Part shown: positions 35,761 to 43,929 of the stretch, one piece after another | How the letters are laid out: every line of letters starts with the position of its first letter | Numbering within the stretch: position 1 is the first letter of the stretch | Assembly (NCBI RefSeq): GCF_024124745.1 | Contig: NZ_JAMXRU010000002.1 | Location: 1 to 64,000, forward strand | Reading direction: 5' to 3' | Length of the DNA stretch: 64,000 nt | From: Aeromicrobium sp. CnD17-E | Lineage (GTDB): Bacteria; Actinomycetota; Actinomycetes; Propionibacteriales; Nocardioidaceae | The notes under the pieces: generated by a model | The model's input: only the letters and a program-made list of their open reading frames with translations | Database searches by the model: none | What the model was told of the DNA's origin: nothing | Made by a program: the position numbers and the translations under genes

Positions 35761-36321
35761 CTAGGGGGCGAGGTCGGCGGGACCAGGATCTGCGAATCGT
35801 GCGAGCGCGTCGATGTAACGACCGCCGATGTAGACGCTCACGATCTCGTCGTACTTCCACCGGTCGTCGGCGTCGGCCCACGTCCCGTCGGCGTCGATGA
35901 AACGATGCCTCGCCTGCTTCCTGCCGGCCTTGAGGAGCCGGCCGATCATGAGCGCCTCGTCGCCGTCGTCCTCGACCGCGAAGGCGCTGAAGGGATGCAG
36001 CCCTGCGGCCAGGATCAGGAGGTCTCGCGCGTCGGCCCCGGTCGGGATCGCGAACGACGCGAGAGTTTGCTCGAGCCGCTCCAGCGCTCGCGCGACGTAG
36101 GTGCTGTGCGCGTCCCGCACGGCAGAGATGTCCTGGACCCGCAGCAGCACCACGCCGTCGACGTAGACACCGTCCGCGAGCACCTGCAGGGCGACCCAGC
36201 CTCCCGAGAGACTCAGCACGAAGCCCCTGTCGTCCTGGCCGAGACTGTCGCGCACCAGGTCCACGGCGCGTCCGCTGCCAACGGCCTGCTCGAGACGCCG
36301 GCGCACCTTCTGGGGCTTCAT
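35761..36321 (-). CDS. Unknown protein B, between two paralogues
   Basis: A 186-residue protein: MKPQKVRRRLEQAVGSGRAV, a beta-rich middle (FVLSLSGGWVALQVLADGVYVDGVVLLRVQDIS) and a C-terminal segment EDDGDEALMIGRLLKAGRKQ with a conserved-looking WKYDEIVSVYIGGRYIDAL ending. The latter is reminiscent of proteins found beside contact-dependent or immunity genes, but I cannot name a family. ATG 36321 chosen over 36375 because the extra 18 residues are basic and lack support; GATACT upstream could be a leaderless -10. Confidence 0.6.
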   Translation of the reverse strand: MKPQKVRRRLEQAVGSGRAVDLVRDSLGQDDRGFVLSLSGGWVALQVLADGVYVDGVVLLRVQDISAVRDAHSTYVARALERLEQTLASFAIPTGADARDLLILAAGLHPFSAFAVEDDGDEALMIGRLLKAGRKQARHRFIDADGTWADADDRWKYDEIVSVYIGGRYIDALARFADPGPADLAP

Positions 36322-36398
36322 CGGGCCAGTATCGCGGCCGGCGACCTGCGGGCCTCCCACTCGGACACGCCGCACACCTGCGCCGTCTGGTCGGTCAA

Positions 36399-36812
36399 CT
36401 AGACCTCACCGGTGAAGATCCTGCGGTTCAGCTCGTCGTAGACATACGAGTCCTCCGGGAAGTCGGCGGGACCACGGCGCCATGGTCTGGGTCGCTCGCC
36501 GCGGAGCCACCTGAGCACTCCCTCAGGATCGGGGTGGCAGCCGGTCAGGTGCTCCGCGTCGATCACGTCCTCGATGTCCACCTGCTCCGGGATGCGCTGC
36601 CACCCGACCCCGTCGTCGCCGACGGCGTAGATCAACCACGTGGGAGCGTCATCGAAGGTCTCGCAGGCGCACAGCCAGAGCGCGTGCGGGGCCACGACAC
36701 GCCCCGCCCGCGACTCCACCTCGCCCGTCGACCGCGACGCTGCCGCATCGAGCAGCTCCTCCACCGGCCCGACGCTCGGGTCCATCGGCGGGATGTACCG
36801 ACCTCGTCTCAC
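36399..36812 (-). CDS. Small acidic protein, paralogue A2 of a duplicated pair
   Basis: A 137-residue partner of the gene at 35329, with the N-terminal third nearly the same and the rest diverged (ETFDDAPTWLIYAVGDDGVGW against DTDDDAPTWLVYTRGGDGIGW). GTG at 36812 is chosen by analogy with A1's start and because TAGCGT lies seven bases upstream; the internal ATG at 36785 is the alternative. It is divergent from hrpB with 69 bases between. Function unknown. Confidence 0.6.
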   Translation of the reverse strand: MRRGRYIPPMDPSVGPVEELLDAAASRSTGEVESRAGRVVAPHALWLCACETFDDAPTWLIYAVGDDGVGWQRIPEQVDIEDVIDAEHLTGCHPDPEGVLRWLRGERPRPWRRGPADFPEDSYVYDELNRRIFTGEV

Positions 36813-36881
36813 GGGTCTCACGCTAGTGCTGCCAGGCCCCGGAACGGTCCGCAGGCGGGGGACGTCCGGCACACTGCACAC

Positions 36882-39407
36882 GTGCCCGACCCGCTCCGCA
36901 CCCTCCTCGCCGCGCCGCCCGACCTGCCGGTCGTCGCGGGGCTGGCTGCGCTGGACGAGGCGGTGCGAGGTCGGGGTGTCGCGGTGGTCCAGGCTCCGCC
37001 CGGGACCGGCAAGACGACGCTCGTCCCGCCTGCGGTCGCGGTGGCCGTGGAGGGTCGCGTGGTCGTCACCCAGCCGAGCCGGATCGCCGCTCGCGCCGCC
37101 GCGCGACGTCTGGCGCACCTGCTCGGCGAACCGGTCGGCGAGACCGTCGGGTACGCCGTCCGCGGTGACCGGAAGTCGAGTCGGCGCACGCGGGTCGAGG
37201 TCGTCACCACCGGGCTCCTGCTGCGACGCATCCAGCACGACCCCGAGCTGGCCGGCGTCGGCGCGGTCGTGCTCGACGAGGTGCACGAGCGGCACCTCGA
37301 CGCCGACCTGACCCTCGCGCTGCTCGTCGACGTGCGCGCCAACCTGCGCGACGACCTCGTCCTCGTCGCGATGTCAGCCACCGTCGAGGCGGAGCGAACT
37401 GCAGGGTTGCTGGCCTCGGTCGAGGAGCCGGCGCCGGTGGTCGACGTCCCAGGCGCCCTGCATCCGGTGCAGTCAGTGTGGTGTCCGGCGCCTCCTGGCG
37501 TGCGGCGCACCGACGACCGCGGCATCACCCCGGCCTTCCACGACCACGTTGCGGCGACCGTCCGCCGCGCGCTCGCCGAGCACGAGGGCGACGTGCTCGT
37601 CTTCGTGCCGGGCGTCGCGGAGGTCGACGCGACCATGCGACGGCTGCACGACGTCGACGCCGACGTGCACCCCCTGCACGGACGCCTGCCGGGCGCGGAG
37701 CAGGACCGTGCGCTCAGCGAGGGTCCACGTCGCCGGGTCGTCGTCTCGACGGCGGTCGCGGAGTCGTCGCTGACCGTGCCGGGCGTGCGGGTCGTCGTCG
37801 ACGCCGGCTTCTCGCGGGAGCCGCGCACCGACCACCGCCGCGGGCTGTCGTCGCTCGTGACGGTCGCGGTGAGCAAGGCGGCAGCGGAGCAGCGGGCGGG
37901 CCGCGCCGGACGTCTCGGACCGGGTGCCGTGCTGCGCTGCTGGTCGAAGGAGGAGCACGCTCGCCTGGCCGACCACCCGGAGCCCGAGATCGCCACCGCC
38001 GACCTCACCGCGTTCGCGCTGGAGGTGGCCTGCTGGGGCAACGACGACGTGCGCGACCTGGCCCTGCTCGACCAGCCGCCCGAGCACGCCCTGGCCACGG
38101 CACGGCAGACGCTGCTCGAGCTCGGCGCGACCACCGACGACGGACGGGCGACCGCCCGCGGTCGCGTGATGGCGGGCGTGCCCGTCGACCCGCGCCTGGC
38201 CCGAGCGCTCATCGACGGGTCGGCGCTCGTCGGGGCCCGGCGCTCGGCCGAGGTGGTGGCGATGCTGGGCGAGGACGTCCGCGCACCAGGCGGCGACCTC
38301 GTCGCCGCGCTCCGCTCGCTGCGGTCGGGCCACCGGTCGGGGTCGTGGCGCGAGCAGGTGAAGCGGCTCGAGGCCATCGCGAAGGAGCACGCGAACGAGG
38401 CGACCGGCGCGCGGTCGCTCACCGACGACGTCGCCGTCGGCCTGGTCGTCGCCCTCGCCCACCCGGACCGCATCGCGCGGAAGCGCGCGGGCGGATCGGC
38501 GTACCTGATGACCGGCGGCACCGGCGCTGCCTTCGACCCCCGCGACCCCAGTCCGCTGTCGGGCTTGGAGTGGCTGGCTGTCGCCGACGCCGACCGACGG
38601 TCCGGGGAGCGCGAGGCCCGCATCCGCTCGGCCGCGCCGCTCACCGAGGACCTCGCGCTGGAGGCCGCCGGGTCGTCGTGGACCGAGGTCGACGAGGTAA
38701 CGTGGACCGACGGTCGGGTGCGGGCGCGCCGCCGCACGCTGCTCGGCGCGATCGAGCTCTCGTCGGTGCCGATCACGGATCCGCCGGCCGACGCGGTGAC
38801 CGCAGCCATCCGGGAGGCGTTGGAGACCGAGGGCATCGACCTGCTCCCCTGGTCGGACTCGGCCACCGCCCTCCGCGCCCGTCTCGACTTCCTCCACCGG
38901 GCCATCGGCGGCCCGTGGCCCGACGTCGGCGACGCCGCCCTGACCGAGACCCTGGAGTCGTGGCTCGGGCCGCAGCTGGCGCGCGTCCGCTCCGCCCAGG
39001 ACCTCCGCCGCATCGACGTCACCTCGGCCCTGCGCGCCCTCCTCCCCTGGCCCGACGCGAGCCGACTCGACGAGCTGGCCCCCGAGCGGGTGGAGGTCCC
39101 CAGCGGATCGAGCGTGAGGATCGACTACGCCCAGGAACAGCCCGTGCTGGCCGTCCGGCTGCAGGAGGTCTTCGGCTGGACCGCGACGCCGACCCTGGCC
39201 GACGGCAGGGTCCCCGTGCTGCTGCACCTGCTCTCCCCCGCTCGTCGCCCGGCTGCGGTCACCGCCGACCTCGACTCCTTCTGGGACAACGGCTACCCGG
39301 GCGTCCGCGCGGACCTCCGTGGTCGGTACCCGAAGCACGCGTGGCCCGACGATCCCCGCACTGCCACCGCGACCCGACGGACGAAGCCGACGCGCGACCA
39401 GCGGTGA
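36882..39407 (+). CDS. hrpB: ATP-dependent RNA helicase HrpB
   Basis: An 841-residue DEAH-type helicase. Walker A is APPGTGKTTLVPPA (about residues 42-55), the DEAH-box variant is DEVHERHLDADL (about 132-143), motif III is SATVE, and motif VI is QRAGRAGRLGPG. The HrpB-specific C-terminal domain follows (LLPWPDASRLDELAPERVEVPSGSSVRIDYA, written here in part; then VFGWTATPTLADGRVPVLL). Length fits E. coli HrpB (about 809). GTG 36882 looks leaderless (ACACTGCACAC before it). Precise cellular role of HrpB is poorly known. Confidence 0.93.
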   Translation: MPDPLRTLLAAPPDLPVVAGLAALDEAVRGRGVAVVQAPPGTGKTTLVPPAVAVAVEGRVVVTQPSRIAARAAARRLAHLLGEPVGETVGYAVRGDRKSSRRTRVEVVTTGLLLRRIQHDPELAGVGAVVLDEVHERHLDADLTLALLVDVRANLRDDLVLVAMSATVEAERTAGLLASVEEPAPVVDVPGALHPVQSVWCPAPPGVRRTDDRGITPAFHDHVAATVRRALAEHEGDVLVFVPGVAEVDATMRRLHDVDADVHPLHGRLPGAEQDRALSEGPRRRVVVSTAVAESSLTVPGVRVVVDAGFSREPRTDHRRGLSSLVTVAVSKAAAEQRAGRAGRLGPGAVLRCWSKEEHARLADHPEPEIATADLTAFALEVACWGNDDVRDLALLDQPPEHALATARQTLLELGATTDDGRATARGRVMAGVPVDPRLARALIDGSALVGARRSAEVVAMLGEDVRAPGGDLVAALRSLRSGHRSGSWREQVKRLEAIAKEHANEATGARSLTDDVAVGLVVALAHPDRIARKRAGGSAYLMTGGTGAAFDPRDPSPLSGLEWLAVADADRRSGEREARIRSAAPLTEDLALEAAGSSWTEVDEVTWTDGRVRARRRTLLGAIELSSVPITDPPADAVTAAIREALETEGIDLLPWSDSATALRARLDFLHRAIGGPWPDVGDAALTETLESWLGPQLARVRSAQDLRRIDVTSALRALLPWPDASRLDELAPERVEVPSGSSVRIDYAQEQPVLAVRLQEVFGWTATPTLADGRVPVLLHLLSPARRPAAVTADLDSFWDNGYPGVRADLRGRYPKHAWPDDPRTATATRRTKPTRDQR

Positions 39408-39482
39408 CGCCGAGCAGCCCATCGAGGATCCTCGGCGCGCAGGGGTTGCGCTGCGACGAAACATGTCCGTACCATCAAATGG

Positions 39483-39494
39483 AACGGTACCGTT
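39483..39494. promoter_or_regulatory. Palindromic operator upstream of tetR-DHA2 efflux pair
   Basis: AACGGTACCGTT, a perfect 12-bp palindrome, lies 37 bases before the TetR start, with a related CCGTACC half-site at 39470-39476. The likely ligand is the TetR protein it precedes, giving autoregulation of the efflux operon. Confidence 0.65.
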
Positions 39495-39531
39495 TCGTTT
39501 CATCATTCTTTCGTCGTGCACCAGGAGCCCC

Positions 39532-40155
39532 ATGACCCCGGCCGAAGCCGCAGCCGCCCGTCCTCGCGTGGAGGGCGAGCGTGAGCACGAGATCCTCGAG
39601 GCCGCGCTCGACGTCCTGGCCGACGTCGGCTACGACCGCCTGACGATGGACGCCGTCGCCTCGGCCGCGCGGGCGTCGAAGGCCACGCTGTACCGCCGCT
39701 GGGACACCAAGGCCAGCCTCGTCCTCGAGGCGGTCCTCGCCCAGAAGGGTCCGCTCGCCGCCGTGCCCGACACCGGCAGCCTGCGGGGCGACCTCCTCGC
39801 CTCGCACTGCGGCCGCGGGGGCCTGACCGACGAGCGTCAGATCGCGATCTTCAGCGCCGTGCTCACCGCCCTCGGGCGCGACAACGAGTTCGCCGACGGC
39901 TTCCGCACCCGGATCCTCGGCCCGAAGGTCGAGGCGACCCAGGTGCTCTTCGCCCGTGCCCGCGAGCGCGGCGAGGTCCGCGACGACGTCGATCTCGACA
40001 TCGTCGGGCCGGCCCTCGCCGGCATCGTGCTGCACCGCGAGTTCGTCCTGGGCGAAGTGCCCACCCCCGAGAGGGTCGCCGCGGTCATCGACCAGGTGAT
40101 CCTCCCCGCCGTCCTGCGCCACTCCCCCGACCAGACCCCCAAGGACCCCTCATGA
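39532..40155 (+). CDS. TetR-family regulator of the downstream efflux pump
   Basis: A 207-residue repressor-type protein. The helix-turn-helix is EILEAALDVLADVGYDR...MDAVASAARASKATLYRRWDTK (about residues 20-61), with the canonical LYRRW recognition end. The C-terminal half is the TetR_C_11-like helical ligand domain. ATG 39532 follows CAGGAG. Its stop overlaps the ATG of the DHA2 transporter (ATGA), so both are one translationally coupled operon under the upstream palindrome. Ligand unknown, probably a drug-like compound. Confidence 0.9.
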   Translation: MTPAEAAAARPRVEGEREHEILEAALDVLADVGYDRLTMDAVASAARASKATLYRRWDTKASLVLEAVLAQKGPLAAVPDTGSLRGDLLASHCGRGGLTDERQIAIFSAVLTALGRDNEFADGFRTRILGPKVEATQVLFARARERGEVRDDVDLDIVGPALAGIVLHREFVLGEVPTPERVAAVIDQVILPAVLRHSPDQTPKDPS

Positions 40156-41786
40156 CCGACACCACCCCCGACGCCGAGGGCCACCTCACCGAGCCGGAGG
40201 ACCTCACGCCTGAGACCAACCGCCGGCTGGGCTGGGCGCTCGTCATCATCTGCATCGCGCAGCTGATGGTCGTGCTCGACGCGACGATCGCCAACATCGC
40301 GCTTCCGTACATCGCGACCGACCTGAAGATCGGCGAGGCGAACCTGCAGTGGATCGTGACGGGATACGCCCTCGCGTTCGGCGGCCTGCTGCTCCTCGGC
40401 GGCCGCCTGGCCGACCTCTACGGTCGCCGCCGGATCTTCATGACCGGCCTCGTGGTGTTCGCCGTCGCCTCGGCGTTCGGCGGCCTGGCCCAGAACGAGC
40501 CGATGTTGCTCGCGTCGCGCGGTCTGCAGGGCATCGGCGCGGCCCTCGCCGCTCCCGCCGCCCTCGCGCTGATCACCACCACCTTCCCGGCCGGCCCCCT
40601 GCGCAACCGCGCCTTCAGCGTCTACGCCGCCCTGTCGGGCGTGGGCGCCGCGATCGGCCTGATCCTCGGCGGCTGGCTGACCGGCCTGGAGCTGGGCAAC
40701 CTCGAGGGCTGGCGCCTCACGTTCCTCATCAACGTGCCGATCGGCCTGGTGGCGGCGTTCCTGGCGCCGCGGTTCCTGCCCGAGAGCAAGCCGCAGCGCC
40801 TGCCGCTGGACATCCCCGGTGCCCTGAGCGGCACCCTCGGCCTGGCCGCGCTGGTCTTCGGCCTGTCCCGGGCCGGCGACGAGCGCTACGGCTGGGGCGA
40901 CACCTCGACCATCGTGCCGCTGGTCGTCTCGGCGGTGCTGCTCGTGGGCTTCATCGTGATCGAGCGCTCGGTCAAGAGCCCGCTGCTGCCCCTGAACATC
41001 TTCGCCAGCCGCGCGCGGTCGGTCGCGTTCGCCTCGATGATGATCACCCCGGCGGCCATGTTCGCGATGTTCTTCTTCCTGTCGCTGTTCGTCCAGAACG
41101 TGCTCGGCTACAGCCCGCTGCACACCGGCTTCGCGTTCCTGCCGTTCACGGTCGGCATCGTCATGGGCGCGACCCTCTCGTCGAAGCTGATCGCACGCAT
41201 GGACCCGCGGTTCATCGCCGGGACCGGCACGATCCTGGCCGGCATCGCCCTGTTCGGCTTCTCGCGGATCAGCGTCGACGACAGCCCCGCCCACCTGCTG
41301 CGCATCGCCAGCGGCAGCGGGTCGCTGAGCGACGACGTGAACTACTGGACCGCGATCGCGCCGTTCATCATCCTGATGGCGTTCGGCATGGGCCTGGTGT
41401 TCGTGACGATGACCCTGGTGGCCGTGCACGGCATCCCCTCGGAGGAGTCCGGCATCGGCTCGGGCGTGCTCAACACGATGCAACAGGTGGGCGGCGCCAT
41501 CGGCCTGGCCGCCCTCTCGACCGTCGCCCTGCACTTCTCCACCAACCGCGGCGAGGAGATCGGCGGCGCCCTCCAGACCGCCTCCGGGTCGGGTGCCGCG
41601 CCGTCGCCCGACGCCGCCGACCGCCTGAACGCACTCATCGGCCAGGCCGCCTTCACCGAGGGCGCGACGCACGCGTTCCTCGTCGGCGCCTTCATGATCT
41701 GGACCGCGTCCGCCATCATCTGGATCCTGCTCAACGTCAAGCACGACGAGCTCGCGACGGATGGGCCGGAGGGGGTTGGGGTCTGA
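40152..41786 (+). CDS. DHA2-family drug:H+ antiporter (EmrB/QacA type)
   Basis: A 544-residue, 14-helix MFS efflux pump. Motif A is GGRLADLYGRRRIFM (about residues 80-94), motif D1 is LDATIANIALPYIATDL (about 42-58), and motif C is LSGVGAAIGLILGGWLTG. A long extracytoplasmic loop at about 380-400 (SGSGSLSDDVNYW) and a poorly conserved C-terminal tail follow. It exports cationic drugs or metabolites. It is coupled to its TetR regulator by a four-base overlap, and is the last host-like gene before the lower-GC island. Confidence 0.92.
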   Translation: MTDTTPDAEGHLTEPEDLTPETNRRLGWALVIICIAQLMVVLDATIANIALPYIATDLKIGEANLQWIVTGYALAFGGLLLLGGRLADLYGRRRIFMTGLVVFAVASAFGGLAQNEPMLLASRGLQGIGAALAAPAALALITTTFPAGPLRNRAFSVYAALSGVGAAIGLILGGWLTGLELGNLEGWRLTFLINVPIGLVAAFLAPRFLPESKPQRLPLDIPGALSGTLGLAALVFGLSRAGDERYGWGDTSTIVPLVVSAVLLVGFIVIERSVKSPLLPLNIFASRARSVAFASMMITPAAMFAMFFFLSLFVQNVLGYSPLHTGFAFLPFTVGIVMGATLSSKLIARMDPRFIAGTGTILAGIALFGFSRISVDDSPAHLLRIASGSGSLSDDVNYWTAIAPFIILMAFGMGLVFVTMTLVAVHGIPSEESGIGSGVLNTMQQVGGAIGLAALSTVALHFSTNRGEEIGGALQTASGSGAAPSPDAADRLNALIGQAAFTEGATHAFLVGAFMIWTASAIIWILLNVKHDELATDGPEGVGV

Positions 41787-42091
41787 TAGACGGCTGTCTG
41801 GGTAATCCAAGCTTCGGACTCACGTCACGGACTCGAAAGTCCAGCGCTCCTTCCGGGAAGTCCTCTCGGAGCGCGCATCGAACCTGACCCCCATCCGCGA
41901 CGTGGTCTTGTCGTCAGTCTGAGCCGCATCTGCCTCTCGTTCCACGCACTCCCAAGCGCTACGACTGCGCGGTCGCCCAGCCGCGACGGAAACCCGCCGC
42001 CTGAAACGCGTTGGCTTCGAGGGCGGCACGATAACCTTGAAGAACCGTCTTGGACGGCAGGACCACCAGCGGACACGGGAGGGTGGAGCGA
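41787..42091. other. Intergenic left margin of the lower-GC island; decayed sequence
   Basis: These 305 bases have no gene I can support. Minus-strand frames contain plausible fragments (ALEANAFQAAGFRRGWATAQS ending near 41959; WECVEREADAAQTDDKTTSR ending at 41820) without starts or family matches, as expected of gene remnants. GGACT-CGAA-AGTCC at about 41828-41841 and AGAC-GGCT-GTCT just after the DHA2 stop are short hairpins. No copy of the tRNA 3' end is visible here, so an integration boundary cannot be drawn. Confidence 0.45.
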
Positions 42092-42979
42092 GTGCGGCTC
42101 GACAGGCACGAAGCGTCTGCGCTCAGTCGCCTCTTCTCAGCCACCGTGTTCCGCGATTTCGCCAAGCAAGCGCGGTCACCACTCTTCGCACGCCTACTGT
42201 CGCAGACACGCATCCCGGCCTCCGTGTCAATCGAGTCATCCGTTGGCGACTGCTTCGACGAAGCGTTCCGCTTGCTCCGCCGCCCAGAGTTTCGCGACGA
42301 CTACGTGTACAGATCGGCTATCACTCAAAAGATCCTCCTGGGACGCCATTCGTTGAACACAGCGACGCTGCTGAACGAGGTGCGGGTCGGGCCGCGCAAA
42401 GCCGATGTCGTGGTCTTGAATGGCACCTCGACAGCGTACGAGATCAAGTCAGAACGCGATTCCCTCGTCCGGCTTCGGGATCAAGTCAGCGCCTACCGCA
42501 GAGTCTTCGCGGCCGTGAACGTGGTCGCCAGCGAGTCCCGACTGACGGAAGTGCTTAAGAGCGTACCCGCCGACGTAGGCGTCGTTACACTTTCCGAAAG
42601 ATTCAGGCTCCGGACAGAGCGCGAAGCCCTCAACACGCCTGGCCGCACCCATCCGACGATGATTCTCGAGATGCTTCGCCTCGACGAAGCTGAAAAGGTT
42701 CTCGCCTTCGTCGGCCGCGAAGCACCCACCCTCCCCAATACTCTTTTGCGCGCCGAGCTCCGACGGATCTACTCCCAATTAAATTCAGAGGCTGTCCATG
42801 ACGCGATGGTGAAAGTTCTACGGCAAACACGTTCTCAATCCGTACTCGGCGGGTTCGTTACCGCACTGCCTACCTCGGTTCGAGCAGCTTCTCTATCTAT
42901 TCAACCCACCCCGAGGAGCCGGAGTCTCATCGTCGAGGCCATGAACACCCCGATTGACACGGCTCTTTCCTGGAAGTGA
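42092..42979 (+). CDS. sce7726-family protein, PD-(D/E)XK nuclease-like
   Basis: A 295-residue protein. The core reads EVRVGPRKADVVVLNG, then TAYEIKSERDSLVRLRDQ (about residues 96-132). The D in KADVVV and the E-I-K triad fit a PD-(D/E)XK nuclease-fold active site, and the whole block follows the sce7726 family as I remember it. The remainder is helical. The GTG at 42092 was chosen for GGGAGGG/GGAG upstream; the longer TTG start is weak. Codon use is unlike the host, including a TTA leucine at 42779. First gene of a three-gene operon. No activity is known for the family. Confidence 0.82.
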   Translation: MRLDRHEASALSRLFSATVFRDFAKQARSPLFARLLSQTRIPASVSIESSVGDCFDEAFRLLRRPEFRDDYVYRSAITQKILLGRHSLNTATLLNEVRVGPRKADVVVLNGTSTAYEIKSERDSLVRLRDQVSAYRRVFAAVNVVASESRLTEVLKSVPADVGVVTLSERFRLRTEREALNTPGRTHPTMILEMLRLDEAEKVLAFVGREAPTLPNTLLRAELRRIYSQLNSEAVHDAMVKVLRQTRSQSVLGGFVTALPTSVRAASLSIQPTPRSRSLIVEAMNTPIDTALSWK

Positions 42980-42986
42980 GATATAG

Positions 42987-43928
42987 ATGTACTACCCCTA
43001 TTTTCGAGGGAAGCAGTTCGAGCTTATCGCAATCAGGGAGTCCGCGACTCTGATAGCAGAGTCGGGTTTTGTCCCGATCATCGAGCCCGTCCGCGAGTCG
43101 CTCGGAGGACTGGAGAAGGCACTTAGCGCACTAGCCAAAGCAGGAGCTCAAGCCGTTGTGGTGATAAATCCGCGGTACGGCGACCACCGAGAAGGCGGGG
43201 ACAACATCACCGCCTTCCTTGAGCGAGATTACCGCGGAAACGACGCGATCCGACCCGGCATCCTGCTCACGAGCGAGACATCAATCACTGAAGCCGTAGC
43301 GAGAATTCGAGACACACAGCTTTCGGGAACCTCGCTGATCCATTCGGGGTTCACTGAGTCACGATCCCTTGCCGAGGCGCTAGGTACCAGCGAAGGACCT
43401 CACCGCAACATTTTCTTGGATGCGCACACAAATATGCTCTACCGACGACACTTCCAGGAGAGGCCGCGAGTCCTCATTGGTGACGGCTTCTTGCAGATGA
43501 AGAACTCCGCCTACCAGCCGATCGACGCCTTCTCTGATCTTCACGTGACCTACATCGATCGAGGGATGGACGGCTACGGAGATTTTCTCACAGTGGGCGA
43601 CAACTATAGCGAGGGCGGCGGTCCGGCCTACGCTGTGGCCATCCATCTGACATTCATCGATCCGGAGCAGGATAATGCAATGTTCGTCTACCACTTTATT
43701 TCCGATACTAACGATACCCCGACCGATCCAGCAGGGAAATTCGCACAGGCCCTTGAAAAATTGATAAGTGCACTCAACTCCGGCCAATCAAATCTTGTTG
43801 AAAGCAGCGCCGTCGCAGAATTTCGCGACCTATACTCGCGCGGACACTTCCCCGGCCTCGGATACGTCAAGAAACTCTCGATCAAGCATCACCTAGAGAC
43901 TCTTTCTGACTATCACGCAAGACTTTGA
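42987..43928 (+). CDS. sce7725-family protein
   Basis: A 313-residue protein beginning MYYPYFRGKQFELIAIRESA, the hallmark N-terminus of the sce7725 family. Further family-like blocks are FVPIIEPVRE, VVVINPRYGDH, RGMDGYGDFLTVGDNYSEGG (about residues 192-211), PAYAVAIHLTFID and DTPTDPAGKFAQAL. An alpha/beta barrel-like fold is likely from the alternation of strands and helices. No function is known. It starts seven bases after the sce7726 stop and ends one base before the RES gene, so the three are coupled. A hand-counted line (43681-43740) is 47% GC. Confidence 0.85.
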   Translation: MYYPYFRGKQFELIAIRESATLIAESGFVPIIEPVRESLGGLEKALSALAKAGAQAVVVINPRYGDHREGGDNITAFLERDYRGNDAIRPGILLTSETSITEAVARIRDTQLSGTSLIHSGFTESRSLAEALGTSEGPHRNIFLDAHTNMLYRRHFQERPRVLIGDGFLQMKNSAYQPIDAFSDLHVTYIDRGMDGYGDFLTVGDNYSEGGGPAYAVAIHLTFIDPEQDNAMFVYHFISDTNDTPTDPAGKFAQALEKLISALNSGQSNLVESSAVAEFRDLYSRGHFPGLGYVKKLSIKHHLETLSDYHARL

Positions 43929-43929
43929 G

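Noticed and set aside
32242-36402. A 1386-residue plus-strand frame
   Set aside because: It is antisense to lrp, the TPP enzyme and the A/B genes, all of which have recognisable or codon-supported proteins.
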